NCBI RefSeq assembly: GCF_019393635.1
Contig: NC_057864.1
Span: 477,108,617-477,172,616 of the forward strand
Direction: 5' to 3'
From: Dromiciops gliroides
Lineage: Eukaryota; Chordata; Mammalia; Microbiotheria; Microbiotheriidae
DNA length: 64,000 nucleotides
Part shown: piece after piece, positions 37,260-49,020 of the stretch
How positions within the stretch are numbered: the first letter of the stretch is position 1
How the letters are laid out: each line of letters begins with the position of its first letter
The notes under the pieces: generated by a model
What the model was told of the DNA's origin: nothing
Databases searched by the model: none
The model's input: only the letters and a program-made list of their open reading frames with translations
Made by a program: the position numbers and the translations under genes

Positions 37260-37908
37260 ACTCCCAGTTCAGTACTCACGTGTATCCCCTTCCTCTGGAT
37301 ACACTTCAGTTGGTCTGGATGCCTCTTCAGTGTGAGGTCCAGCAGTGAACAAAGTATTCCAGATTTAATCTCGCTCAGGCACAGTTCCCAGAGTCCATCT
37401 TTTCCTGGATGCCAGACTTCCCTAAGAAAACAAATTCCATTAGCTTCTTTGGAAGCCTGTGTAGATGACCTGTCCAAAACAGTCCTTTATTATTGGTCCA
37501 TCTCCCTTTCCCCAGAAATAAGTATTAACCCAAATGACCCACACACAATAGTTATATAACTGCCTATAAACACACACAAACACACACAGAACCAAATGAG
37601 GAAATTTAACACTGGTTTTGTTCATCTTGGCTCATTAATTCAGAATCAATCACAGAATTTCAGAGTTGGAAAGGAGTTTGGTAGCCATCTGGCCCAATCC
37701 AATTCTTTCTACATTTTAAAGTTTGTAATTTGGCCAAATAGTCATTCAGCCTTTTCTTGAGTACCTCCCCCCCAGCCCATGAAGGGAACCCCACTCTTTC
37801 TCAAGGGAGCCCTTTCCACTTTCTGGATAGTTCTAATTTAGTGGCATCCCCTCCCTTAGCCCCATCCCAGCTCTTCCAATGATTTTATCAAATCTATTCA
37901 TCACAAAA
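37260..37908. other. Intergenic DNA
   Basis: A possible old repeat tail at about 37640-37880 ('tcagagttggaaaggagttt'). Nothing else recognised. Confidence 0.3.
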
Positions 37909-37919
37909 CACCAAGGATT

Positions 37920-38406
37920 GAGTTGTGATGGCTTCAGGGTTACTGTGGGGCCCTGGAATGCTGGTGGTCCAGACCTTGAGGGTCTGTGGCATGGCTTGAG
38001 CTGCCACTCATTCCATGGTGAGCGGAGGAGGCACCTCTTCTGATGAAGAGCAAGCTGCTGGTTTGGAGAGTGAGATGACTACGGACAGCTGCAAGGAATG
38101 GTTTGGAGCCCTACAATATGCTAGCCTCCAGGGACTACGGAGGAGCTGAACCTGGTCCCTTCCATCACTGATAAGCGAATAGTGGGCTGTATCTGTGAAG
38201 AGACAACAGTGCAGTCATCTGGTTCTGGCTTCACAAAGGTGAGACAGCATTGCCCTAACTGTGGAACCTATTGCAAGCTGGTACCCCACCCGTTGAGCCG
38301 CTGAGTCCCTGGATTGGCTTACTTGAGATATGGTGTAATGTTTTCTTCCCTCCAAAAAAAGATTAGCCATTTTCCTGGCTCTCCCATTAAAAAACAAAAC
38401 CAAAAG
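37920..38406 (+). pseudogene. COX5B: Processed pseudogene of cytochrome c oxidase subunit 5B
   Basis: Intronless COX5B copy from the ATG at 37928 to a TGA at 38302-38304. Recognisable pieces include MASGLLWGPGMLVVQTLR (presequence), SGGGTSSDEEQAAGLE, NLVPSITDKRIVGCICEE and HCPNCGTYCKLVPH (zinc-binding Cys pair kept). It carries an early stop in the presequence and frame disruptions in the middle, between the AAGL and NLVPS pieces and after CICEE. A-rich tail at about 38386-38406. The target-site duplication CACCAAGGATT is exact at 37909-37919 and 38407-38417. Non-functional. Confidence 0.93.
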
Positions 38407-38584
38407 CACCAAGGATTATTATCCTTATGTTGCAGAGGGAGAATCCAAAGCCAAGAAAATTAGAGGGAATTTAAGAGCCAATCTGATACTTAGTACAGGA
38501 TTTCAGCCATTCCCTGAAGGCTGCCAGTGAGGGTCTTCCAAGGTAGACCACTAAACTTCTAGAATGCTTGGTTATCGGTTCAGA

Positions 38585-39142
38585 TAAATTTTTCTAGGTT
38601 TATCTGAATCCATCCCTTCCATCATTTCTTATGTCACAATAATATTCTATTACATTCATATATCACAACTTGCTCAGTCATTCCCTAATTGATGGGTGCC
38701 CACTTTTGTTTCCAGCTCTATAAATATTTTCATCAATGTGGGTTCTTTCCATCTTCCTTTGATCTCTTTGTGGTATCTTTGTGGACTAACTGTGGTATCT
38801 CTGGACCAGTGGGCAGGCACACTTTACTGTCATTTGGGGTGTAGTTCCAAATTGCTTTCCAGAACCAATTCACAACACTATGCATTAGTGTGCTTGTTCT
38901 CCCACAGCCTTTGTGACATTGTCATTTTCCTTTTGTGTTGTTGTTATTTTTGCCAATCTGCCAATCATGAGGTAGAACCTAAAAATGGCTTTAATTTGCA
39001 TTTCTCTTATTAGTGATTTATAGATTGTTATTGTTGTTGTTGTTTTTAATATGGTCATTAATGGCTTACATTTCTTCTTTTGGAAACCGCCTGTTCATAT
39101 CTTTTGAATATCTACTGGAAATGGCTCTTGTTCTTATAAATG
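38585..39142 (-). mobile_element. L1 ORF2 C-terminal remnant, minus strand
   Basis: 'catatatcacaacttgctca', 'ccctaattgatgggtgccca', 'ccaaattgctttccagaacc', 'aatttgcatttctcttatta' read in reverse as the marsupial L1 ORF2 end. Confidence 0.75.
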
Positions 39143-39529
39143 GGACTATATGATGGCAAAAATCTCCAAGTTACCAACATGCACGGCCAGGAAAGCCTCC
39201 AGTTTAGATAGCAGGGGTGGTCTAGCCAAACATATTCCTTTTGTTCTAGCCAGGGAACATCCACTTGTGCCAGCCCTCTTGCTGCCATGGAGTTTGTTAT
39301 TCTGTCAGAACAAGGGTTCGCTGAGTTTTCCAGTTTACACCCATAAGGACCATCTTCATGCTGCAAGGGCAACATCTTTGTGGCACCTCTGGAATATCTA
39401 CTATTCTGAGATGCAGAGATAGCTATATACAATTTGAGACGGGAATGCTTGACATTGTGGTACATGGGGAAGGACCCAATATTTAGTTTGAAGATGTGGG
39501 TTTTAATCTTAGCGCTACCACTTGTGTGC

Positions 39530-40322
39530 TGTCACAAAAATTTCCAAGTCCGGGGGTAGCTAGGTGGCACAGTGGATAAAGCACTGGCCCTGGATTCAGG
39601 AGTACCTGAGTTCAAATCCGACCTCAGACACTTGATACTTACTAGCTATGTGACCCTGGGCAAGTCACTTAATCCCCATAGCCCTGCAAAAAAAAAAAAA
39701 GGCATTAGTAAAGTCTTTCTTAAAAAAAAAATTTCTAAGTCTGACGAAGAAAAGAAACAGCAAAGTCTCCAAGCTGAGAGAGGGCCTATCTCACAATAAA
39801 GCTGGCCAGTCAGGGGTAGGACCTGAAAGACCCCAAGCTTGGGGCTCACCAGGGTTTTATATCCCTACAGGGTTTATATGCTTATATACCATGCTACTTT
39901 TAGACAACCCCCTCCCAGAAATACCATTTATACTATACAACTCAAGTAATGTATGTACAACGAATCCATCGACGCCTTCCAACTCCAAAGGTAACTTTTC
40001 TCAAGTTCTGACTGGTCCAGAGTAACTATTTTTAGCAGTTGACCTTTAAGCTCATTGGTTGATACCTAACCACAGTGGAATAAACTAATGGTTTCCATTT
40101 ATGTGGTTTCGATTATGTGTAATCTGCATCAATCTAACATATAGCATATACGTAAACTTTCCAAATACCTATCTTACTTCTTCTATTATTATCTGTATAA
40201 GTTACTAAAGAATATCACTAAAGAATACCTAAACATATTAAATCACAACTTATAGGCTAAATACTGATTATTACCATAATGAAATCACTTATATCTAAGG
40301 GTTGGGTAAAATCTCACTCACA
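39530..40322. mobile_element. Probable solo LTR containing a SINE
   Basis: Starts TGTCACAAAA and ends ATCTCACTCACA, inside what looks like a MIR-type repeat. Flanks GTGC and ATGC are an imperfect 4-bp duplication. AATAAA occurs at 39795-39800 on the plus strand and a TATAAAA on the minus strand near 39853, so orientation is unresolved. Length without the SINE is about 600 bp. Tentative. Confidence 0.4.
39551..39726 (+). mobile_element. MAR1/WSINE-like CORE-SINE
   Basis: Target-site duplication AAAAATTTCCAAGTC (39536) and AAAAATTTCTAAGTC (39727). Confidence 0.92.
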
Positions 40323-40390
40323 ATGCCAAGTTTTACCTTGGGCATAGTTGATATATTGTTTATTTTGCTGAACAAATTCTCCCCCTTTCC

Positions 40391-40541
40391 TTTTTTTTTT
40401 TTTTTTAGTGAGGCAATTGGGGTTAAGTGACTTGCCCAGGGTCACACAGCTAGTAAGTGTTAAGTGTCTGAGGCCGGATTTGAATTTAGGTACTCCTAAC
40501 TCCAGGGCCAGTGCTCTATCCATTGTACCACCTAGCTGCCC
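40391..40541 (-). mobile_element. MAR1/WSINE-like CORE-SINE
   Basis: Minus-strand copy with a run of about 18 T and head ending 'accacctagctgcccccc'. C-rich flanks blur the target-site duplication. Confidence 0.88.
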
Positions 40542-40727
40542 CCCCCTTCCTTTTATTCTCTGTTTTAGGGAATGGTAGGGGAGAAGAAAAGGATCTTTTT
40601 GGAATGAATGTGACATAAAAACAAAAGATATCAATAATTTTTTAAAAATAAAGATTATTGGGAACAAGAAAAGTACTTCGATATTGAAGAAGGGCACACG
40701 TCCTGATCATCCCAAATGAGAAGAGAA

Positions 40728-41086
40728 TAGAGTCTGCAAATTATAATCTGGGGAGCTTTATTTCCATTTCTGAGAAAATGGCATAATACATTATTAATGA
40801 GATGATTAATTAGTATCTAAAAAACAAAGCAATGATCCTAAAGAACCAATCTAGTTTCATCAAGAATAGGTTGTACTAGACTAAATATTTCTTTTTTGAC
40901 AGAATTTAACTGATAGAACAGGAGGAGATTGTAAACAGTTTTCTTAGGTTTTATCCAAGCATTTGAAAAAGTTTCTATTCTTGTGGACAACAGAGAGGTA
41001 TGTAAGTTAGATGACTGTAGATTAATTCAGAAATGGTCAAATACCCAGACTCAAACAGCAATAATTAATGGCTCAATGTTAACTTG
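40728..41086 (+). mobile_element. CR1/L3-type LINE, first part
   Basis: 'caatctagtttcatcaagaa', 'tttttgacagaatttaact', 'ttctattcttgtggacaaca', 'caataattaatggctcaatg' match the reverse-transcriptase region of the CR1/L3 LINEs of mammals. It breaks off at a duplication and continues at 43971 beyond an L1. Confidence 0.7.
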
Positions 41087-42912
41087 AAGGATGGGGGAGT
41101 CAACGTGATGCAGTACAGGTGGTAACCCAGCTGGACTCTCCCAATATTTCCCCCTGAACAAACTTTAAAATAACTCCTCAAATCAAATTTTGGAGCAACG
41201 GAAACAACAAGCGGTCAGGGTGAGACATTTTGGGACAATTTAGGAAGTAAACAGCATGAAGAGTTCTCATCCCGGAAATGGTAATGGGCTCAGACAACTC
41301 GTCAGAAAGAGATTACAGGGGACTTTTGCTGGTAGCTGGTGCTGACTGGCAATTCTATTGCCCATATGCACTTCTGGGTCTCAGTTCCAGGGAAGAGAGC
41401 AGTGCTTGTGATCAGTCACAAGGGAGCATTAAAAAACAGCAAAACAGAGTCAAAAGAATGAAAAAAAAAATAGAATAAAATGTGAAATATTTCACTGGAA
41501 AAAAAACAGCTGACCTGGAAAATAGATTGAGAAAAAATAACTTAAGAATTATTGGACTACTGGAAAGCCATGAGAAAAAAAATACCCCAGACATACAATT
41601 TCAAAAAATTATAAAGGAAAACTGACCCAATATCTTAGATTTAGAGGGTAAAAGAGAAATTGAAAGAATCTACCCATCACCTCCTGAAAAAGATCCCCAA
41701 ATAAAAAACTTCCAGGAACATTATAGCCAAATTCCAGAGCTCCCAGATCAAGGAGAAAATATTGCAAGCAGCCACAAAGAAACGATTCAAATATCATGGA
41801 GCCACAGTCAGGATCACACAGATTTAGCAGCCTCCAAGTTAAAGGAGCAGAGGACTTCAAATATGATATTCTGCAATGCAAAGGAACTAGAATTATAACC
41901 AAAAATAGCCTACCCAAGAAAACTGAGTATAATCCTTCAGGAGGAATGGATATTTAATGAAGTAGAAGATTTCCAAGCATTTCTGATGAAAAGAACAGAG
42001 CTGAATTGAAAATCTGACATTCAAACACAAGACCCAAAAGAAGCATAAAAAGAAAAAGAATGAAAGAGAAATCATGGGGGACTCAATAAGATTAAAATGT
42101 TTATATTCCTATATGGGAAGATGATACATTTTACTGTTAAGAACTTTATCATTATTAGCACAGTTAGAAGGAGTTTACATAGACAAAGGGCAAGAGTGTG
42201 AACTGTTTATGTTGGAATGATCTCTAAAGGAAAAAAATGAAGAGGTGAGAAAGAGAGATGCACTGGGAGAAAAGGAAAGAAAGAGGTTGAATGGGGAAAT
42301 TTTCTCATATAAAAGAGACTTGCAAGCAAGAACTTTTATAGTGGCAGGGAAAATAGGGTGGTCACACACACACATACATACACATACACATACTCATTTG
42401 GGTAGAGGTATATATCTTATTAATAGAAGATTATTAATAGGAACTAGGAAAAGGAGAGGAGATATATGGGGTATGTGTGATAAAAAAGGATGTGGATTAA
42501 GGGGGTACAGTGGTCAGAAGTAAAACAGAGTTTTGAGGAGGGAGAGCATAAGGGGGAGTGTATGTGTGGATAAACAGAAGAAAATAGAATGGAGGGAAAG
42601 ACACAGTAATCATAATTGTGAATGTGAACAGGATGAGTTCATTCACAAAATAGAAGTGGATAGCAGAATGAACTAGAGACCAGAATCCAACAATATGTTG
42701 TTTACAAAGGACACACTTGAAACAGAGGACACACACACAGGGTTACAATAAGGGACTAGAGAAGACTCTATTATGCTTTACCTGAAGTTAAAAAAAAAAA
42801 GGCAAGGGTAGCAATCATGATCTCAGACAAAGAAAAAGCAAAAACAGACCTAATTAAAAGAGCTAATCAGAGAAACTACATTATTCTAAAAAGTACCATA
42901 GACAATGAAGTA

Positions 42913-42945
<33 letters not shown>

Positions 42946-43970
42946 TATAAAATATGAAATGTTTATATCAAGTTTTTCTGACAAAGGACTCATTTCTCAA
43001 ATATATAGAGAGCTGAGTCAAAATTTTAAAAAGAAGAGCCATTCCCCAATAGACAAATTGTCAAAGGATATGAACAATTTTCAGAAGAATTAATCAAAAC
43101 TCTCTATAGTCATATGAAAAAATGCTCTAAATAACTATTGATTAGAAACATGGAAATGAAAACAACTCAGAAATGACAAATGCTGGAGGGGATAAGGAAA
43201 AATAGGTACGCTAATAAACTGTGGAGTTGTGAACTAGTCCGATCTTTCTGTAGAACAATTTGGAACTATGCCCTGCAAAAATTTGTGCATACCCTTTGAC
43301 CCAGCAATACCACTATTAAGTCTGTACCCCAAAGAGGTAAAAGAAAAGGGAAATATTTACAAAAATATTTATAGTATCTCTTTTTTGTTGTAACAAAAAA
43401 TTGGAAATAGATGCTCCTCAATTGAGGGAATGGATGAATAAATTATGTCACATAATTGTAATGGAGTACTATTGTGCTATAAGAAATGATACAAAGGGTA
43501 GTTTTAGAAAAAACAACACACATGGCAAGATCTATATGAACTGATGAAAAGCGAAGTGAGAGGAATTGGGACATCATTGTGCACAGTAACAGCAATGTTG
43601 CAATGATGATCAAATGTGAAAGACTTGGCTTGATCAATATGATGATCTGAGACAATTCCAAATGGCTCATGATTAAAAAAATGCTATCTACCTCCAGAGA
43701 GAGAAATGATGAATTTTTAGTGCAAATTGAAGTATAATTTTCTAGCTTGTTTGCTTGCTTTTTTTGCATTATGGTTAATATGAAAATATATTTTGCACTA
43801 AGATGATAGATAGATAGACAGACAGATAGACAGAATTGATCTCATTTTGCTTGCCTTCTCAGTGCATGAGGGACAGATGGAAAAGAGGGACAGAATTTGG
43901 AACTCAAAATTTAAAAAAAAAAAGAATGCTAAAAAAATAATAAAATTTCAGAACAACTGTAGTTTAAAAA
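41087..43970 (+). mobile_element. L1 with both ends but a deleted interior
   Basis: Target-site duplication AATGTTAACTTG exact at 41075-41086 and 43971-43982. Begins with an L1 5' UTR-like 'gggggagtcaacgtgatgca'. ORF1 remnants at about 41510-41900 (RIIGLLESHEKK, IKENxPNILDL) are broken. A stretch at 42060-42910 resembles the region between ORF1 and ORF2 and the endonuclease start. Then the sequence jumps to the ORF2 C-terminus at 43010-43650 and the 3' UTR to an A-rich end. At 2.9 kb it lacks most of ORF2 (about 6-7 kb expected), including the reverse transcriptase core. Non-functional. Confidence 0.85.
42912..42950. repeat. (TA)n microsatellite in L1
   Basis: TA repeats with one GT interruption, at the point where the L1 interior is deleted. 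Confidence 0.95.
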
Positions 43971-44664
43971 AATGTTAACTTGGAGGGAGCCCTCCCATGG
44001 GGGGCCCTGGAGATCTGTGCCTGGCCTGTTCCATTTAAGAATTTTATCAGTGATTTGCAGGAATGCATAGATAGCTTGCTTCTTTATTATGCAGATGAAA
44101 TGAATCTGGGAGGGAATAGCTAATGTACTAGTTGACAAGATCAAAATAGATTTTAGGTCAGACCATTGGACTGAATCTAATAAGATGGAATTTCACAGGG
44201 ACAAATTGAAAATCATATACAGGTTTTTTTTTGTTTTTGTTTTTTTTTAGTGAGGCAATTGGGGTTAAGTGACTTGTCCAGGGTCACACAGCTAGTAAGT
44301 GTTAAGTGTTTGAGGCTGGATTTGAACTCAGGTACTCCTGATTCCAGGGCCGGTGCTCTATCCACTGCGCCACCTAGCTGCCCTGAAAATCTTAGGTTAA
44401 AATTATTACCTTCACAGGTACAAGATGAGAGTTGACAGTAGTTGATTTGGAAAACATCATGGGGTTTCCTTGGACTGTGAACTCAATATGAATCAAAAGT
44501 GTGAGATGGCAGCTAACACAACTAATAAAATCTTAGACTGCTTTAAGAAAGATATTGCTTCTAGGAATAAGGAAGTGATAGTCCTGGCTTACTCTGCCCT
44601 GGTCAAACCACATCTGAAACAACATTCTAAGAATCATGTTTTAGTAAAGATAGATCAAGGAGAG
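43971..44664 (+). mobile_element. CR1/L3-type LINE, second part
   Basis: Continues the element at 40728-41086. The frame at 44470-44673 reads LNMNQKCEMAANTTNK and KDIASRNKEVIVLAYSALVK, the C-terminal region of CR1-type ORF2; 'gagggagccctcccatgggg' and 'tatgcagatgaaatgaatct' (YADEMNL) precede it. Split by a SINE at 44221-44383 and cut off at 44665 by another L1. Confidence 0.8.
44221..44383 (-). mobile_element. MAR1/WSINE-like CORE-SINE in the CR1
   Basis: Minus-strand copy. A short repeat TGAAAATC at 44207 and 44384 may be part of its target-site duplication. Confidence 0.85.
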
Positions 44665-44995
44665 ATAATGTAACAATAGTTGGACTACCTGGGGCAGCAT
44701 CACAAAACAAACAAACAAAAAGAATCTAGATATTATACTTTAAGAAATTAATAAGGAAAATTTCCCTGAAGTTTTAGAATTGGAAGGTAAGGTAGAAATT
44801 GAACCCCGCACCCTCCACCACCACCACTGGAAAATCATAGTTAAGTTCCAAAGCTCCCAGGTCAAGGAGAAAATGTTAAAAGCAACCAAAAAGAAACAAT
44901 TCTAATATTGTGGAGCTTCAGGCAGTAGAACACAAAATTTAGCAGCTCCTACATTAAAAGACTGAGACATTGAATAAGATATTCCACTAGTATGG

Positions 44996-45143
44996 TTTTT
45001 TTTTTCCTGTGGGGCAATGGGGGTTAAATGACTTGCCCAGAGTCACACAGCTAGTAAGTGCCAAGTGTCTGAGGCTGGATTTGAACTCAGGTACTCCTGA
45101 CTCCAGGGACAGTGCTTTATCCACTGCGCCATCTAGCAGCCCC
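44996..45143 (-). mobile_element. MAR1/WSINE-like CORE-SINE in L1
   Basis: AGATATTCCA at 44977 and 45148 marks the target-site duplication. Confidence 0.88.
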
Positions 45144-45894
45144 AATTAGATATTCCAAAGAGAAAAGGAGCTAGGTTTGCAACCAAGAATAACCTGATCA
45201 GCAAAGCTAAGTATAATCATGCAAGGTAAAATGGATATTTAATGAATTAAAGGATTTCAGATGTTCTTGAGGAAAAGAACAGAATTGAACAGAAAATTTG
45301 ACTGTCAAAAACAAGAATCAGGAGAAACATAAGAAGGTAATCATGAAAGACTAATAAGGGATTTAATAAAGTTAAACTGTTTACTGTGTTATAGGGGAAA
45401 ATAATATTTGTTAACTCTTAAGAATGTTATAATTATTGAGGTAGTTAAAAAGAGTATATATAGATAGTAGGCTTGGAGTTATGTTGATTATGGTGGGATG
45501 ATCCTAAAAAATAAGATTGGGTACGGAGGGGTAAAATGGAGCAAATTATTTCACACAAAGGATGTGGGAATGGAGGAATATTTAAAGTGGAGGGGATGAT
45601 GGATGGGGCAGAGAGTGGGCAGTGCAGGTACTTTATTCTCATTGAAACTGGGTTAAAGATGGAATAACAGTTGGGTATAAAAGTCTTCTTGACTTACAAA
45701 GAAATAGGAGGGACAGGGGATGGGATTAGGAAGGGACTCTTAGAAGGGTGTGCATATTAGGGAAGAGTGGTCAGAAGTAAATTCGACTTATGAGGAGGGA
45801 TAGGATAAAAAGAGAGATAGAAAGATAAACATTGGGGGAAAATAGGATAGACAGAAATACACAACTAGTAATTACACCTTTGAAAGTGAATGGA

Positions 45895-46050
45895 GGGGCA
45901 GCTAAGCAGTGCAGTGGATAGAGCACTGGCCCTGGAGTCAGGAAGACCTGAGTTCAAATCCAGCCTCAGACACTTGACACTTACTAGCTGTGTGACCTTG
46001 GGCAAGTCACTTAACCCCAATTTCCCCACCAAAAGAAAAAAGAAAAACAA
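45895..46050 (+). mobile_element. MAR1/WSINE-like CORE-SINE in L1
   Basis: Target-site duplication GAAAGTGAATGGA (45882) and GGAAGTGAATGGA (46051). Confidence 0.92.
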
Positions 46051-46183
46051 GGAAGTGAATGGAAAAAAAAAAGAAAGTGAATGGGATGAACTAACTCATA
46101 AAATGGAAACAAATAGCAGAATGGCTCAAAAACCAGAATCTGAGAATATATTATTTACAAGAGACATATTTAAAAATGAGAGA

Positions 46184-46353
46184 CTCTTGGGGGCTGCTAG
46201 GTGGCACAGTGGGTAAAGCACTGGTCCTGGATTCAGGAGTACCTAAGTTCAAATCCGGCCTCAGACACTTGACACTTACTAGCTGTGTGACCCTGGGCAA
46301 GTCACTTAACCTCCATTGCCCCACAAAAACCAAAGAAACAAAAAACAAAAAAC
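46184..46353 (+). mobile_element. MAR1/WSINE-like CORE-SINE in L1
   Basis: Target-site duplication AAAATGAGAGA (46173) and AAAATGAAAGA (46354). Confidence 0.9.
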
Positions 46354-46817
46354 AAAATGAAAGATACACATGGAGTAAAAATAAAGGCTGCTTCAACTGA
46401 TGTAAAAAAAAAAGGAGGTAGCAATCATGATCACAAAGTTAAAGTTAAAATAGATTTAATTAAAAGATAAGCAGGGAAATTACATTATGTTAAAAGGTAC
46501 CATAGATAATGAAGCAAATTATATACCAAACACATATGTACCAAATTCTGTAGCATCCAAATTTATAAAGGAAAAAGCAATTGAAATATAGGTAGAAATA
46601 GAAAGCAAAACTATAATAGTGGGGAGACTTCAAATTTTCCCTCTCAGAACTAGATAAAACTAACAAAAAATAAATAAATAAGAAAAGGAATCAAGGAGAT
46701 TGATAGAATCTTAGATAGCCTAGATATGATAGACCTCTGGAGAGAATTGAATGGAAAGTGAAAGGAATATGCCTTTTTCTCACCTGTACATGGGACCTGT
46801 ATGAAAAAAAAATGACC

Positions 46818-46971
46818 ATGGGGGCGGCTAGGTGGCACAGTGGATATAGCACCAGCCCTGGATTCAGGAGTACCTGAGTTCAAATCCAGCCTCAGACACT
46901 TGACACTTACTAGCTGTGTGACCCTGGGCAAGTCATTTAACCCCCATTGCCCCACAAAAAAAAAAAGAAAG
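46818..46971 (+). mobile_element. MAR1/WSINE-like CORE-SINE in L1
   Basis: Target-site duplication AAAAAATGACCA at about 46806 and 46972. Confidence 0.92.
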
Positions 46972-47103
46972 AAAAAATGACCACATATTAGGGCATAATA
47001 TGCAAAAGAGCAGAAATACTAAATGCATCTTTTCCAGATGATAATGCAATAAAATTACATTTAATAGAGGACCATGGGAATGCATATTAAAAATTAACTT
47101 GGA

Positions 47104-47236
47104 GGGGGCAGCTAGGTGGTGCAGTAGATAAAACACCGGCCCTGGATTCAGGAGTTCAAATCTGGTCTCAGACACTTGACACTTACTAGCTGTGTGACCC
47201 TGGGCAAGTCACTTAATCCTTATTGTCCTCTCCCCC
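47104..47236 (+). mobile_element. MAR1/WSINE-like CORE-SINE in L1
   Basis: Target-site duplication AAAAATTAACTTGGA (47089) and AAAAAATTAATTGGA (47237). A short internal deletion removes part of the middle. Confidence 0.9.
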
Positions 47237-47624
47237 AAAAAATTAATTGGAAACTAAATAACCTAATGTTAAAGAATGATGGGTGAAAGAACAAATTATA
47301 GAAACAATAAATAACTTTATTCAAGAGAATGGTAATAATGAAACAATATAGATATACCTACAGGATGCAGCAAAAGTGGTAATCAAAGGAAAATTTATAT
47401 TTCTAAATGCTTACATCAATAAAATAGAGAAAGAGCAAATCTATGAATTGAGTATACAATTTAAACTCTAGAAAAATTTTTTAAATCCCCAATTAAATGC
47501 CAAATTAAAAATCCTGAAAATTAAAAGTGAGATAAATAAAATTGAATGTAAGAAAACCATTGAATTAATAAAACTAGGCACTGGTTTTATGAAAAATAAA
47601 ACAAATGAACCATCGGTTAATATG

Positions 47625-47628
<4 letters not shown>

Positions 47629-47667
<39 letters not shown>

Positions 47668-47807
47668 TTTGGTGAGGCAATTGGGGTTAAGTGACTTGCC
47701 TGGGGTCACACAGCCAGTAAGTGTCAAATGTCTGAGGAAGGATTTGAACTCAGGTACTCCTGAATCCATGGCCGGTGTTCTATCCACTGCACCACCTAGC
47801 TGCCCCC
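47629..47807 (-). mobile_element. MAR1/WSINE-like CORE-SINE with (TTA)n tail
   Basis: Target-site duplication AATATGATTT (47619) and AATAGGATTT (47808). The tail became a TTA microsatellite at about 47628-47667, which gives a spurious poly-Asn frame. Confidence 0.9.
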
Positions 47808-47837
47808 AATAGGATTTTTTTTTTAAAGAAAGAAAAC

Positions 47838-49020
47838 TGGGGGGGGGGTGGAGCCAAGATGGCAGAGGAAAGAGCTCCTGATACAATCACCCCAAAAACA
47901 TCAATAAAAGAACCTCTGGAGTAGAAAAACACAAAAATATGGACTGAGATTATTCTCCAGCTCTAGATAGATTTCAGGGGGCCGTGCTGGGCCATGAGTA
48001 AAGTCTAACTGTGTGATCATGCAGGCAGACACACCAGACATGCTGCTAGAGGAATTTACCACAGAGCCTCTGAATCGGATACAGCACCAGCGTCTTCTAG
48101 ATCTGAGCATGCGGTCAGATGAGAGGGCTGAACGGCTGGCAAGGGGGTAAAGTGCAGGGGTACCAGCGGGTCCAGGTGGGGGAGGGGCGCAGGCTCATTG
48201 AAGCTAAGAACCACACCACAGAAAGCTTTGCTGGTTGGTTGTTTAGTAAGTAGGCTTGAGGTTGTCTTTGGACCAGAGAACAAGCCAGGCAAGAGTAAAA
48301 CCTGCCCTCCCTCAAACCAAAACACTTGGGACCCTCTGAAGCTGGGAACAGGAGTGAAGCCAAGTGGAGAGTTTAAAATCAAGTAAAAGATGAGCAAGCA
48401 AAGAAAGTTCAGAATTATAGAAAGCTTCTTCAGCGACAAGGAAGATCAAGGTACAACCTCAGATGAGGAAATCAACCACAGGGCCCTACATCCAAAGCTT
48501 CCAAGAAAAATATGAACTGGTCTCAGGCCATGGAAGCTCTCAAAAGGGACTTTGAAGAGAAAGTAGGAGAGATAGAAGGAAGATGTAGAGAGAGGGAGGA
48601 AAGAATGGAAAGAAATGAGAGTAATGCAGCAGAGTCATGAGAAAAAGTCAACAGTTTGAAAAGCCAAATGGAAAGGGAAATTAAAAAACTGCCTGATGAA
48701 AATAATTGCCTAAGAATTAGGATTGAACTAATGGAAGCTAGTGACCTTATGAGAAATCAACACATGGGAAAGCAAATCCAGTTGAATGAAAAAATAAAGG
48801 GCAATGTGAAATATCTCCTTGGAAAAACAGCTGACCTGGAAAATAAATCCAGGAGAGATAATTTGAAAATCATTGGACTACCTGAAAACCATGACCAAAA
48901 CAAGATTTTAGACACCATCCTCCAAGAGATTGTGAGGGAAAATTGCCCTGATATTCTAGAAGCAGAAGCTAAAATAGAAATTGAAAGAATCGACCAATCA
49001 CCTCCTAAAAGAGATCCCTA
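47838..49020 (+). mobile_element. L1 5' UTR plus ORF1-only insertion
   Basis: Starts with an L1 5' end ('gggtggagccaagatggcag'); ORF1 starts near 48389 (MSKQRKF) and stays recognisable (coiled-coil part, then SRRDNLKIIGLPENHDQ) to SPPKRDP at 49020, where it stops. Exact target-site duplication AAAGAAAGAAAAC at 47825-47837 and 49021-49033; the host ORF2 frame resumes at once with QTTSIKNEKGKCTTNE. So it is a 1.18-kb insert that keeps the 5' end and lacks ORF2 and the 3' UTR, the reverse of the usual truncation. ORF1 carries disruptions (a stop after about 40 codons and frame changes). Confidence 0.85.

Noticed and set aside
44470-44673. Possible small host gene (68 codons)
   Set aside because: The sequence is the C-terminal part of a CR1/L3 LINE reverse transcriptase frame.
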